From the NCBI RefSeq assembly GCF_019400985.1, contig NZ_WTFF01000001.1, positions 1-64,000 of the forward strand: DNA of 64,000 nt, in the 5' to 3' direction. Shown one piece after another: positions 37,722-46,576 of the stretch. The notes below the pieces were generated by a model, which did not search any database, was not told the origin of the DNA, and worked only from the letters and a program-made list of their open reading frames with translations. How positions within the stretch are numbered: the first letter of the stretch is position 1; each line of letters begins with the position of its first letter. This DNA is from Streptomyces bambusae (GTDB lineage Bacteria > Actinomycetota > Actinomycetes > Streptomycetales > Streptomycetaceae). A program made the translations under genes and the position numbers.

Positions 37722-39050
37722 GTGACCGACCCGCGCTCTTCCACCGTCTCCGCTGCCCGTCGCCGTGCCGCCATCGACGCACTGCGCCGGGGCGCCGTGC
37801 CCGAGAACGGGCTGGACCTGCTGGCCACAGGCCTGGACCGGTTCGAGTCCGCCCTCGAGGCCGAGCTGGACGCGGTGGTCTCCGGCGCCTCGGTGTTCAA
37901 GGCCGTCCGCGGTGAGTACGGCTCCGGGAAGACCTTCTTCACCCGGTGGCTCGGTGAGCGGGCCAAGCAGCGCGGTTTCGCCGTGGCCGAGATCCAGATC
38001 TCGGAGACGGAGACCCCGCTGCACCGGCTGGAGACGGTCTACCGGCGCCTCACCGAGCGGCTGACCACGGCGAGCTTCCCGCCCAGCGCCCTGCGCCCGG
38101 TGATCGACGCCTGGTTCTACGCCCTGGAGGAGGACGCGCTCGCACAGGGGGCGACCGAGGACGAACTGGCCGACGCCGTGGAGAAACTGCTGACGGCCCG
38201 CCTCAGCGAGGTCTCCCGGCACGCCCCGTCCTTCGCCACCGCACTGCGCGGGTACCGGGCCGCCCTCGCCCAGGGGGACGAGGCCACGGCATCCGCGGTC
38301 CTCGCCTGGCTCGGCGGCCAGCCGCACGTGGCCGCAGCCGCCCGCCGGTCCGCCGGCGTACGCGGCGACCTGGACCACTTCGGTGCGCTCGGCTTCCTCC
38401 AGGGACTGCTCACCGTGCTGTGCGACTCCGGGCACCGCGGACTGTTCCTGGTACTCGACGAAGTGGAGACCCTGCAGCGGGTCCGCTCCGACGCCCGGGA
38501 CAAGGCCCTCAACGCGCTGCGCCAGCTCATCGACGAGGTGCATTCCGGGCGCTTCCCCGGCCTCTACCTGATCATCACGGGTACGCCGGCCTTCTACGAC
38601 GGACAGCAGGGCGTGCAACGGCTGGCCCCGCTCGCCCAGCGGCTCGCCACGGACTTCACCACGGATCCGCGCTTCGACAATCCGCGCGCGGTGCAGCTCC
38701 GGCTGCCGGGGTTCACGCAGGACTCCCTGGTGGGTCTCGGGATCACCATCCGCGATCTGTACGCCGCCGGCGCCTCCGCCCCCGACCGGGTGAAGGCCCT
38801 GGCGGACGACGGGTACATCGCCGACCTGGCCGGGGCGGTGGGCGGCGCCCTCGGCGGCAAGGTCGGCGTCGCGCCCCGCATCTACCTGAAGAAGCTGGTC
38901 GGCGACGTGCTCGACCGCATCGACCAGTTCGAGGACTTCGACCCCCGGCAGCACTACCGGCTGACGGTGTCCAGCGGTGAACTCACCGAGGTGGAGCGGA
39001 ACCTGGCTGCCGCGGCCTGCGCCGACGAGATCGACCTGGACATCGAGTGA
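37722..39050 (+). CDS. brxD: BrxD ATPase
   Basis: A 442-residue P-loop ATPase typical of BREX type 2 loci. Walker A is GEYGSGKTFF (Lys70) and Walker B is GLFLVLDEVETL. It starts at GTG 37722. The stop overlaps the brxHI start by 4 nt, and the BrxD-BrxHI pair is the usual type 2 arrangement. Confidence 0.92.
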   Translation: MTDPRSSTVSAARRRAAIDALRRGAVPENGLDLLATGLDRFESALEAELDAVVSGASVFKAVRGEYGSGKTFFTRWLGERAKQRGFAVAEIQISETETPLHRLETVYRRLTERLTTASFPPSALRPVIDAWFYALEEDALAQGATEDELADAVEKLLTARLSEVSRHAPSFATALRGYRAALAQGDEATASAVLAWLGGQPHVAAAARRSAGVRGDLDHFGALGFLQGLLTVLCDSGHRGLFLVLDEVETLQRVRSDARDKALNALRQLIDEVHSGRFPGLYLIITGTPAFYDGQQGVQRLAPLAQRLATDFTTDPRFDNPRAVQLRLPGFTQDSLVGLGITIRDLYAAGASAPDRVKALADDGYIADLAGAVGGALGGKVGVAPRIYLKKLVGDVLDRIDQFEDFDPRQHYRLTVSSGELTEVERNLAAAACADEIDLDIE

Positions 39051-41209
39051 CAGTCCACTCCGACCGGCCGGAGGACCGGCACGAACCCGTCGACCGCCTG
39101 GACCCGGTCGTCCTGCACCACGTGGTCAACACACTGGGCTGGCCGGACCTGCGGCCCTTGCAGCGGGCGGCGATCGATCCTGTGATGGACGGGCACGACG
39201 CGGTGCTGCTGGCCCCCACGGCCGGCGGGAAGACCGAGGCCGCCTGTCTGCCGATCCTGTCCGCCATGTCGGCGCAGAACTGGTCCGGCACGTCGGTGCT
39301 CTACCTCTGCCCGCTCAAGGCGCTCCTGAACAACCTGGTGACGCGCATCGACGGCTACGCCCAGTGGCTGGGGCGGAGTGCGGCGCTCTGGCACGGGGAC
39401 ACCAAGGAGTCACAGCGCAACCGGATCCGCACGGGCCGGCCCGACATCCTGCTCACCACGCCGGAATCACTGGAGGCCATGCTCATCGGCGTGAAGACCG
39501 ACCACGCCCATCTGCTCGGCGGAGTACGGGCAGTCGTCGTGGACGAGGTGCACGCGTTCGCCGGCGACGACCGGGGCTGGCACCTGCTGGCCGTGCTGGA
39601 ACGCCTGGAGCGGGTGGCGGGCCGCCCCATCCAGCGCATCGGGCTGTCGGCGACCGTAGGCAACCCCGAGCAGCTGCTGACCTGGCTGCAGGGAGCGGGA
39701 GCCGGCCGGCGGCCGGGCCGGGTGGTCGCTCCGGGCCTTGCCCCCGCCCAGAAGGAAGGTGCGGCTGCCCCGCCTCCCGGAGAGGTCGAGCTGGACTACG
39801 TCGGCTCCCTCGACAACGCCGCCAAGATCATCGCGGCTCTGCACCGCGGCGAGAAGCGACTGGTGTTCTGCGACTCGAGGCGCCAGGTGGAGGAGTTGGG
39901 CGCCGCACTGCGGGCCCGCGAGGTCTCCGTGTTCCTCTCCCACGCCTCCCTCTCCGCCGACGAGCGCGCCCGGTCGGAGCAGGCGTTCGCCGAGGCTCGC
40001 GACTGCGTGATCGTGTCCACCTCCACCCTCGAACTGGGCATCGACGTGGGCGATCTGGACCGCGTCATCCAGATCGACTCCCCTACCACCGTCGCCTCGT
40101 TCCTGCAGCGCATCGGACGTACCGGGCGGCGTCCGGGATCCAGCCGCAACTGCTTGTTCCTCGCCACCCGGAAGGACGCCCTGCTGCAGGCCGCCGGCCT
40201 GCTGCTGCTGTGGGGCCGGGGCTGGGTCGAACCCGTGATCCCGCCACCCGAACCGCGCCACCTGGTCGCCCAGCAGCTGCTCGCCGCAACCCTCCAGAAG
40301 CACAAGCTGGGGGATCAGCTGTGGATGGACGAGTGGAACGGACTCGCACCGTTTGACCGTTCCGCAGCCCCCGTCCTGCGCCACCTGGTGAGCGAGGGGT
40401 TCCTCGACTCCGACGGAGGTCTGCTGTTCATCGGTCCCGAGGCGGAACAGCGTTTCGGCCGCCGTCACTTCATCGAACTGACAGCCTCGTTCACCGCGCC
40501 CCCGCAGTTCACCGTACTGTCCGGGCGCACGGAGATCGGCCAGGCCGACCCTTCCGTACTCACCGAGGAACGGCCCGGGCCTCGTCGGCTGCTGCTGGCC
40601 GGGCGCAGCTGGCAGGTGACGTACATCGACTGGGGACGCAAGCGCGTGTTCGTCGAACCCGTTGACAGTGGCGGCATCGCCAAGTGGTCCAGCGGCACGC
40701 CCACCGGTCTCTCGTACGCGCTCACCCGTGCGATGCGGGACGTCCTGCTCGGCGCCGATCCGCCCGTCTCCCTGACCCGCAGGGCTGCCGCGAGCCTCCA
40801 GGAGTGGCGAGACGAGCAAGCCCCTCACACCGTCCATCCCGGCGGGACCCTCATCACCCGCACCGGAGCGGACGTCCGCTGGTGGACCTGGTCCGGCTAC
40901 CGGACCAACGCCACCCTCGCCGCCACCCTGTCCACGGTCACCGATCCCCTGCAGCGCCCGACCGATTGCTACCTCCGCCTCAGGGAAGACCTGACCTCGG
41001 ACACATGGCAAGCCGCCAGGGACAGCGCCCGCGCCGCTTCGGCTCTCGTACTGCCCGACGTCGACCAACGGGCGGTGCACGGCCTGAAGTTCGCCGCGGC
41101 ACTGCCCACCAGACTGGCCACAGCCACACTGGCCGCACGGCTCGCCGACTTCGAGGGAGCACGAGAGACGCTGGCCGAGCCCGTGCGGTTCTCGTCAAAT
41201 CGCCGATAA
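39047..41209 (+). CDS. brxHI: BrxHI, Lhr-like superfamily 2 helicase
   Basis: A 720-residue ATP-dependent helicase. Motif I is APTAGGKTEAA (Lys62), motif II is VVVDEVHAFAGDD, motif III is GLSATVGNPEQ, and motif VI lies in [15 protein letters not shown]. The Lhr-like C-terminal extension follows. It is the last gene of the BREX island; the next genes converge and belong to sulfur metabolism. No terminator was evident in the 29-nt gap. Confidence 0.93.
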   Translation: MTVHSDRPEDRHEPVDRLDPVVLHHVVNTLGWPDLRPLQRAAIDPVMDGHDAVLLAPTAGGKTEAACLPILSAMSAQNWSGTSVLYLCPLKALLNNLVTRIDGYAQWLGRSAALWHGDTKESQRNRIRTGRPDILLTTPESLEAMLIGVKTDHAHLLGGVRAVVVDEVHAFAGDDRGWHLLAVLERLERVAGRPIQRIGLSATVGNPEQLLTWLQGAGAGRRPGRVVAPGLAPAQKEGAAAPPPGEVELDYVGSLDNAAKIIAALHRGEKRLVFCDSRRQVEELGAALRAREVSVFLSHASLSADERARSEQAFAEARDCVIVSTSTLELGIDVGDLDRVIQIDSPTTVASFLQRIGRTGRRPGSSRNCLFLATRKDALLQAAGLLLLWGRGWVEPVIPPPEPRHLVAQQLLAATLQKHKLGDQLWMDEWNGLAPFDRSAAPVLRHLVSEGFLDSDGGLLFIGPEAEQRFGRRHFIELTASFTAPPQFTVLSGRTEIGQADPSVLTEERPGPRRLLLAGRSWQVTYIDWGRKRVFVEPVDSGGIAKWSSGTPTGLSYALTRAMRDVLLGADPPVSLTRRAAASLQEWRDEQAPHTVHPGGTLITRTGADVRWWTWSGYRTNATLAATLSTVTDPLQRPTDCYLRLREDLTSDTWQAARDSARAASALVLPDVDQRAVHGLKFAAALPTRLATATLAARLADFEGARETLAEPVRFSSNRR

Positions 41210-41238
41210 GGGGCGGACGCAGTGCGCCTTCGCCCGCA

Positions 41239-42525
41239 TCATCCCGTTCTCCCGGACGGCGGCGCGCTGATCCAGCGGGCGGCGAGGAGTCCGGAGGCGG
41301 CTGTGAGGGCGGCGGCGGCGATGACGGTGGCGTCGAGGCCGAGCCAGTCGGCCAGGATGCCGGCGACCAGGGCGCCGACCGCGTAGCCGATGTCCCGCCA
41401 GAAACGGTACGTACCGAGCGCGCCCACCCGCCAGGCCGGGTGGGCGTGGTCGGAGACGGACGCGATGAGGGCTGGATAGACCATCGCCGTGCCCAGGCCG
41501 AGCGCCACCGCGGACAGGATTCCGGCGAGCAGGGGCCGGTCGAGCAGGGCGAGGGCGATGACGAAGCCGGCGGCCTGCACGAGCATGCCGTAGACGATGA
41601 GGGGTTTGCGGCCGATGCGGTCGGCGAGGTGGCCGGTGGGGATCTGCCCGAGGCCCCACAGGATGGGGTAGAGGCCCTTGATCAGACCGACGGCGGCGAG
41701 CCCGAGGCCGTGGTCGGTGAACAGGAGCGGGAAGACGCCCCAGGTGAGGCCGTCGTTGAGGTTGTTGACCAGTCCGGCCTGGCTGGCGCCGCGCAGTGAG
41801 CGGTTGCGCCACGAGGTGCGGGTGAACGTGGCCTTCAGGCCGGTGTCCTCGTCGGTGGGCAGGGGCTTGGGGTGGTGGGCGAGTTCGAGGGCGACGTGGG
41901 CGGCGGTGTCGCGGACGACGAGGGACAGAGCGAGGCCCGCGGCGACGAAAACAACGCCGATGAGCTCGGGGACGGGGCGCAGGCCGTATGCGGTGGCGAG
42001 GTAGCCGGTGAGGAGGGCGGTGACGCCGACGGCGGTGTAGCCGGCGGCCTCGTTCAGGCCGGTGGCCAGGCCGCGTCGTGAGGGGCCGACGAGGTCGATC
42101 TTCATGTTGACGGTCATCGACCAGGTCAGGCCCTGGTTCAGACCGAGTAGGACGTTGGCCGCGACGATCCAGCCCCACGACGGCGCGTAGGCGAGGGCGA
42201 AGGGGACGGGGATGCCGATCAGCCAGCCCGTCACGAGGAGCTGCTTGCGGCGGAAGCGCGCCGTCAGCGCCCCGGCCGCCAGGTTCGTGAGGGCCTTGGT
42301 GAGGCCGAACGCGATGATGAACGAGAAGACGGCCAGGTCGCTGGTCAGGCCGAAGGTCTCGGAGCCGATGAGCGGGACGGTGGTGCGTTCCAGGCCGACC
42401 AGGCCGCCGACGCAGATGTTGACGATGACCAGCAGGGTGAACTGGAGCCAGTTCTCGCGCAGGCCGAGGCGTACCGGACGACCGGAGGCGTTCGTCGGTG
42501 CCGTCGAGGTGGGGTCAGCCGTCAC
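41239..42525 (-). CDS. MFS transporter of persulfide/sulfur module
   Basis: A 428-residue major facilitator superfamily carrier with about 12 membrane segments. LADRIGRKPLIV is the conserved loop-8/9 motif. It starts at GTG 42525, overlapping the stop of the MBL-rhodanese gene, so the two form one operon. The substrate is unknown; export of a sulfur compound, or of whatever inducer the ArsR-rhodanese regulator senses, would fit. Confidence 0.9.
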   Translation of the reverse strand: MTADPTSTAPTNASGRPVRLGLRENWLQFTLLVIVNICVGGLVGLERTTVPLIGSETFGLTSDLAVFSFIIAFGLTKALTNLAAGALTARFRRKQLLVTGWLIGIPVPFALAYAPSWGWIVAANVLLGLNQGLTWSMTVNMKIDLVGPSRRGLATGLNEAAGYTAVGVTALLTGYLATAYGLRPVPELIGVVFVAAGLALSLVVRDTAAHVALELAHHPKPLPTDEDTGLKATFTRTSWRNRSLRGASQAGLVNNLNDGLTWGVFPLLFTDHGLGLAAVGLIKGLYPILWGLGQIPTGHLADRIGRKPLIVYGMLVQAAGFVIALALLDRPLLAGILSAVALGLGTAMVYPALIASVSDHAHPAWRVGALGTYRFWRDIGYAVGALVAGILADWLGLDATVIAAAALTAASGLLAARWISAPPSGRTG

Positions 42526-43901
42526 GAGCGCGTGTCCTCCGTGCCCTGGACGAGCTGCTCGCCGTGTGCGGCGGCGTAGTCGGCCGGTCCGCCGTCGAGC
42601 ACGGCCACATCGGTGTGACCGGCGCGTTCGAGGAGGCTGGCGGCGGTCATGGCGCGCTCGCCGTGCCCGCAGGCCACGACCGCGCCCTCGGGGGCGTCCG
42701 CAGCTGTGCGCGTGAGGCTGCCCAGTTCGATGTTGACCGCGCCGGGGACGTGTCCGGCGGCGAACTCCGACTCCTGCCGCACGTCGACGTAGGGACGGTT
42801 GTCCGTCCGGTCGGCCGTGACGAACGCGGTGGTGGCAAGCCGGTGGCCGGCAGCGGTCCAAGCGGGCATCCCGCCCGCGAGGCGGCCGGCGAGGCGCTCG
42901 TATCCGATCTTGTACGCCTGCCAGACGATCTCGCTCAGGTCCTGGCCGTCGGCGGTGACGAAGGCGAGCGGGGCGGTGTCGGGCAGGAGCCAGCCGAGCC
43001 AGGTGGCGAACTGGCCTCGCAGGGGTATGGAGAGCGATCCGGGTATGTGGCCGGCGGCGTAGTCGGCGGCCGGCCGTACGTCGACGGCGTGGCCGCCGTC
43101 CGCGACGAGGGTGCGGACCTGCTCGGCGGAGAGCTCGGTCAGCAGCGGGGTGCCGGTGACGATGCCGGGACCGCGTCGGTTGGCCTCGCCGAGGTGGTCG
43201 AAGTAGGCGGGGTAGGTGCCCAGGCTCGCGATGAGCTGGGAGACGAAGGTGTCCTCGTCGGGCGCGGCGAGCAGCGGATTGGCCCGCTTCTCGGCGCCGA
43301 CGGTGGAGGTGCGTTCGCTGCCCGGTGGGGCCGAGCAGAAGGAGCCGGCGCCGTGCGTGGGCCATACGGCCGTCTGGTCCGGCAGGGCGGTCAGCCGCTT
43401 GAGGGAGTGGTACTGGGCGCGGGCCAGCTCCTCCGTACGGTCGGCGCCGAGGAGGTCGGTGCGGGCGGCGGAGTTCACGATCAGCGACCCGCCGGTGAAG
43501 ACGCCCAGTTCGCTCCGGCCGTCCAGCAGCAGGAAGGAGAGGTGCTCGTCGGTGTGGCCGGGGGTGGCCAGGGCCCGCAGGGTCAGCCCGCCGAGGTCGA
43601 CCTCGTCACCGTCGACGAGGCCCTGGTGGTCGAAGGCCCGGTTGCCGGCGGCGGAGGCCAGGACCCGGGCGCCGTGGTCGCGGCCGAGCTGGACGGCACC
43701 GGAGAGGAAGTCGGCGTGCAGGTGGGTATCGGCCGCGTACGTCACGGTCAGACCACGTCGCTCGGCGGCGGCATGCAGGGCGCGCAGGTCACGGCTCGCG
43801 TCGACGGCGAGAGCGCGGCCATCGCCCAGGTCGACGAGGTAGGCGCTGTTGCCGAGTCCTTCGTCGACCAGCGGGATCAGGTGATCTTCGGGGAAACCCA
43901 T
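42522..43901 (-). CDS. MBL-fold hydrolase fused to two rhodanese domains
   Basis: A 459-residue protein. The N-terminal metallo-beta-lactamase domain has THLHADFLSG (metal ligands; Phe stands where many relatives have His), ATPGHTDEH and PTHGAGSFC, like persulfide dioxygenases of the ETHE1 type. Two rhodanese domains follow. The first lacks a catalytic Cys (AFVTADGQDL). The second has CGHGERA, so only this one should carry a persulfide. The likely role is glutathione or low-molecular-weight thiol persulfide detoxification. The ATG at 43901 is the best family start; it faces the ArsR-rhodanese gene across 94 nt. Confidence 0.9.
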   Translation of the reverse strand: MGFPEDHLIPLVDEGLGNSAYLVDLGDGRALAVDASRDLRALHAAAERRGLTVTYAADTHLHADFLSGAVQLGRDHGARVLASAAGNRAFDHQGLVDGDEVDLGGLTLRALATPGHTDEHLSFLLLDGRSELGVFTGGSLIVNSAARTDLLGADRTEELARAQYHSLKRLTALPDQTAVWPTHGAGSFCSAPPGSERTSTVGAEKRANPLLAAPDEDTFVSQLIASLGTYPAYFDHLGEANRRGPGIVTGTPLLTELSAEQVRTLVADGGHAVDVRPAADYAAGHIPGSLSIPLRGQFATWLGWLLPDTAPLAFVTADGQDLSEIVWQAYKIGYERLAGRLAGGMPAWTAAGHRLATTAFVTADRTDNRPYVDVRQESEFAAGHVPGAVNIELGSLTRTAADAPEGAVVACGHGERAMTAASLLERAGHTDVAVLDGGPADYAAAHGEQLVQGTEDTRS

Positions 43902-43972
43902 CGAGCTGTCCTTCACGAGAAGAAGGGACGGGCGGTGGGCGGGGCATCGCCGCCCGACATCAGTTACAGTAA

Positions 43973-43988
43973 TCCATAGATATTTGGA
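43973..43988. promoter_or_regulatory. Candidate ArsR operator
   Basis: An imperfect 16-bp palindrome, TCCATAGATATTTGGA (6 of 8 half-site positions match), in the AT-rich divergent region. It overlaps the TTGGAGG ribosome binding site of the regulator gene, so binding could repress its own gene and perhaps the divergent operon. Confidence 0.4.
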
Positions 43989-43995
43989 GGATGCA

Positions 43996-44673
43996 ATGCG
44001 GAACGCCGGCACCAGCGGCACGAAGGCCGCGCTCTACGACGCGTTCGCCGCCAGCGGCAAGGCGCTGGCCAGCGGAAAGCGCTTGGAGCTGCTTGATCTG
44101 CTCGCCCAGGGCGAGCGCACCGTGGACGCCCTGGCCAAGGCCGCCGGGCTGAACTTGACCACCGCATCGGCGCATCTGCAGACCCTCAAGCAGGCCGGCT
44201 TCGTCGCCACCCGACGCGAAGGCGTCCGGATCCACTACCGGCTCGCCGGCGACGACGTCGCCCAGCTCTTCGCCCTCCTGCGCAAGGTCGCCGACCGCCA
44301 CCAGGCCGCCGTTCCCGCCGCCCGGGACGCCTACCTGGGCGAGGACGGCGCCGCGGAGGTCACCCACGAGGAACTCCTGGCCCGGATCGACGCCGGCAAC
44401 GTGGTCGTGCTCGACGTCCGGCCGCCGGAGGAGTACCTCGCCGGACACATCCCCGGCGCGGTCTGCATCCCGGTCGCCGAGCTGACCGACCGGATCGGCG
44501 AGCTGCCCGAGGACACCGAGGTCGTCGTCTACTGCCGCGGCGAGTACTGCGCCCTCGCCTACGACGCCGTACGCCTGCTCACCGACCACGGCCGACGGGC
44601 GGTCCGGCTCGACGACGGCATGCTCGAGTGGCGCCTGGCCGACCTCCCCGTGCGCGCCGGGACGACGGCGTGA
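43996..44673 (+). CDS. ArsR-family regulator with C-terminal rhodanese domain
   Basis: A 225-residue fusion. Residues about 10-100 form an ArsR/SmtB winged helix (LASGKRLELLDLLAQGERTVDALAKAAGLNLTTASAHLQTLKQAGFV). Residues about 120-220 form a rhodanese domain with active-loop Cys in VVVYCRGEYCALA. The fusion suggests a repressor that senses sulfane sulfur through a persulfide on this Cys. TTGGAGG lies 5 nt before the ATG. It is divergent from the MBL-rhodanese/MFS operon, its probable target. Confidence 0.93.
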   Translation: MRNAGTSGTKAALYDAFAASGKALASGKRLELLDLLAQGERTVDALAKAAGLNLTTASAHLQTLKQAGFVATRREGVRIHYRLAGDDVAQLFALLRKVADRHQAAVPAARDAYLGEDGAAEVTHEELLARIDAGNVVVLDVRPPEEYLAGHIPGAVCIPVAELTDRIGELPEDTEVVVYCRGEYCALAYDAVRLLTDHGRRAVRLDDGMLEWRLADLPVRAGTTA

Positions 44674-44735
44674 ACCGTAGGGACCTGCTGTCTGGCCGCG
44701 GCTGACGGGCGGCTGCCACACTGGCCGCGACTGGC

Positions 44736-44864
44736 TGCGACACCCGGAGAACCATCTCCGCCGCAGGCTTCACCCTGATCACCGTCGACCGCTTCACCTT
44801 CCCCGAGAGCAGGATCCCGGTGCCGGCCGGCGCCCAACATTCCCGGCACCGCCGTACGCGATGA
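44736..44864 (+). pseudogene. SAM-dependent methyltransferase C-terminal remnant
   Basis: The frame reading TRRTISAAGFTLITVDRF then TFPESRIPVPAGAQHSRHR matches the C-terminal end of small class I methyltransferases (consensus R.I..AGF.V..V.RF.FP.S). There is no start or SAM-binding domain; the 5' part is gone. It ends 16 nt before the next gene. Confidence 0.5.
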
Positions 44865-44879
44865 CCACGGAGGCACCCC

Positions 44880-45296
44880 ATGACCGCCCCGGACGACCAG
44901 ACCCAGCCCGCCCCAGCAGCGGAGTCGACCATCGCCCGCGCCTCCGCCGACCTGCTGGAACACCTGGCGGACAAGCTCGGAGCGCGGGCCTCCGTACGGG
45001 CCGTCTACGGCGAGCCCGTCACCAGCGGCGCCGTCACCGTCATCCCCGTCGCCGAGATCGCCTACGGCTTCGGCGGCGGCGCCGGCCGGGACAGCACGGC
45101 GGCCAAGCACGGCGAAGGAGGAGGGGGCGGCGGAGGAGCCGCGGCCCGGCCCCGCGGCTTCATCGTGATCAAGGACGGAACCGCCGTCTACAAACCCGTC
45201 CGAGACCCCTGGATGAGCATCGTCGTGCCACTCGCCGCCTTCGTGACCGGCATGGCCGCCGCTCGCCTTGCCCGGCGGTGGGCCCAGAGGGCTTGA
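44880..45296 (+). CDS. GerW (YtfJ)-family sporulation protein
   Basis: A 138-residue protein with the GerW/YtfJ pattern: an ASVRAVYGEPVTSGAVTVIPVAEIAYGFGGG core, a Gly-rich loop, then PRGFIVIKDGTAVYKPV and a C-terminal hydrophobic segment (WMSIVVPLAAFVTGMAAARLARR). Relatives are small spore-associated proteins of unknown biochemistry; this one looks membrane-anchored. GGAGGCACCCC is just upstream of the ATG. Confidence 0.85.
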   Translation: MTAPDDQTQPAPAAESTIARASADLLEHLADKLGARASVRAVYGEPVTSGAVTVIPVAEIAYGFGGGAGRDSTAAKHGEGGGGGGGAAARPRGFIVIKDGTAVYKPVRDPWMSIVVPLAAFVTGMAAARLARRWAQRA

Positions 45297-45366
45297 CCTT
45301 CGGGTCGGGTCACTTCGAGTACGCCTGACCCCCAGCCGCTTCTCGGACAGCGGCCCGCGACGGGCG

Positions 45367-45762
45367 TCACGAGGTCTGCGGGCGGCCGAAGAGCACGTCG
45401 TAGCCGGGTGGGAGCTGGAGCAGGACGTTGTGCATGAGGTCCTCGTCGAGGGAGTCGGCCACGACACTGAGGACCGCGCTGACGTCCCATGCGGCGGTCT
45501 GCTCGGTCGCGCCGTCGATCCAGGCGGCCGTGGCTCGTACGAATCTCTGGGGATCGAGGGGCTCTGCGGCCTGCAGCGGGTTGAGGAGGATGAGGGCATA
45601 GGTCTCGGGAAGCCGGGCGGCCACCCGCGCCCGGTCCTCCCCGGCCAAGTGAGCGCCCAGGAGGGCGAGGACGACGCGGGCGGCCCGGTCGGCCTCCTCG
45701 TGGCTGCCGTATTCACCGCGCTCGCGGACCTGCTGTATGAAGGCGTCCCATCGCATGGTCAT
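45367..45762 (-). CDS. DUF2267 protein
   Basis: A 131-residue all-helical protein with the DUF2267 pattern (WDAFIQQVRERGEYGSHEEADRAARVVLALLGAHLAGEDRARVAARLPETYALI, and a C-terminal LPPGYDVLFG). DUF2267 proteins are often encoded near stress and redox genes; the function is not known. AGGAG lies 9 nt before the ATG. Hsp18 is encoded upstream on the same strand, separated by a hairpin. Confidence 0.85.
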   Translation of the reverse strand: MTMRWDAFIQQVRERGEYGSHEEADRAARVVLALLGAHLAGEDRARVAARLPETYALILLNPLQAAEPLDPQRFVRATAAWIDGATEQTAAWDVSAVLSVVADSLDEDLMHNVLLQLPPGYDVLFGRPQTS

Positions 45763-45875
45763 GAGGGTTTCTCCTGCTCACCACGCGTGCGCGAACCCGG
45801 ACTTGCCGAGGCGTGGACGGAGGTCGGGCAGGACGACTGCCCCGTTCCCGTCGCGTGGCGTACCGCTCGCGTGCC

Positions 45876-45932
45876 GTACCGCCGCCCGGGAGGGAGCCGG
45901 GCGGCAGTCGGGCGGCAGTCGGGCGGCGGTAC
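45876..45932 (-). terminator. Hairpin downstream of hsp18
   Basis: Perfect 13-bp arms GTACCGCCGCCCG and CGGGCGGCGGTAC enclose about 31 nt. The loop and right arm contain three near-copies of CGGGCGGCAGT. It lies 31 nt after the hsp18 stop on the minus strand. Confidence 0.65.
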
Positions 45933-45962
45933 CCGCCTGTGGGCTTCCGGAGCCGGCGCGTG

Positions 45963-46391
45963 TCAGCTGCTGATCTGCTTGCGGGCTCCGTCGCCGATGG
46001 CGATCTTCCGCGGCTTGGCGCGTTCCGCGATCGGAATGCGCACGGTGAGCACTCCGGCGTCGTAGTCGGCCTCGATGTTCTCGGTGTCGAGGGTGTCGGC
46101 CAGCACGACCTGTCGCGAGAAGACACCCAGAGGCCGCTCGGAGAGTTCCATCTGGGCCTCGTCCGACTTCGCGACGGGCCGGCGCTCGGCCTTGACCGTC
46201 AGCATGTTCCGTTCGACGTCGATGTCGATGGCCTCCTTGGACACGCCGGGGATGTCGAAAGCGATCACGTACGCGTCGCTTTCGCGGTAGGCGTCCATCG
46301 GCATGACCGAGGGCTTGGACCAAGTGCCCGGGCCCAGCAGCTGCTGGGCGAGACGGTCCATCTCACGGAAGGGATCAGTGCGCATCAGCAT
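45963..46391 (-). CDS. hsp18: Small heat-shock protein (Hsp20/alpha-crystallin), Hsp18-like
   Basis: A 142-residue holdase chaperone that binds unfolding proteins in the cytoplasm. The alpha-crystallin domain is complete (VIAFDIPGVSKEAIDIDVERNMLTVKAERRP through SRQVVLADTLDTENIEADYDAGVLTVRIPIAERAKPRKIAI), including the GVLTVRIP signature and the C-terminal I-x-I. The ATG at 46391 follows GGAGG with a 10-nt gap. The gene is divergent from the rheA homologue. The RheA operator (46452-46470) lies about 60 nt upstream, so expression should be heat-derepressed as in S. albus hsp18. Confidence 0.95.
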   Translation of the reverse strand: MLMRTDPFREMDRLAQQLLGPGTWSKPSVMPMDAYRESDAYVIAFDIPGVSKEAIDIDVERNMLTVKAERRPVAKSDEAQMELSERPLGVFSRQVVLADTLDTENIEADYDAGVLTVRIPIAERAKPRKIAIGDGARKQISS

Positions 46392-46451
46392 GGAAGTACA
46401 CCTCCGGTCTCTGCATCGGATGCCAGTGCGCTTCAGGTTTCTGTTGTAGCA

Positions 46452-46470
46452 TGTCATCGAAGCGATGACA
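46452..46470. promoter_or_regulatory. RheA operator
   Basis: TGTCATCG-AAG-CGATGACA is a perfect palindrome and matches the published RheA site TGTCATC-N5-GATGACA exactly. It lies between hsp18 and the rheA homologue. Confidence 0.92.
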
Positions 46471-46481
46471 AGGGTCAGTGT

Positions 46482-46508
46482 CAGCGGAATGATGACTTCA
46501 TTCCGCTG
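46482..46508. promoter_or_regulatory. Second perfect palindrome in the hsp18-rheA region
   Basis: CAGCGGAATGA and its reverse complement TCATTCCGCTG are separated by TGACT. The 11-bp arms are perfect. It begins 11 nt after the RheA operator and about 70 nt before the rheA start. It may bind another regulator or form a hairpin in the rheA leader. Confidence 0.7.
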
Positions 46509-46576
46509 TGGGTAGCCGTAGCCTGACGACGATCCGGCCCGGCAAGCACGCCGGGCCGACGCACCGGGAGGTAGAC

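Noticed and set aside
16472..41238. tRNA or integrase borders of the BREX island
   Set aside because: No tRNA-like cloverleaf, integrase or direct repeats were seen at either end.
45899..45930. CRISPR-like or VNTR array of CGGGCGGCAGT
   Set aside because: Only three short imperfect copies with no spacers; they form part of a hairpin after hsp18.
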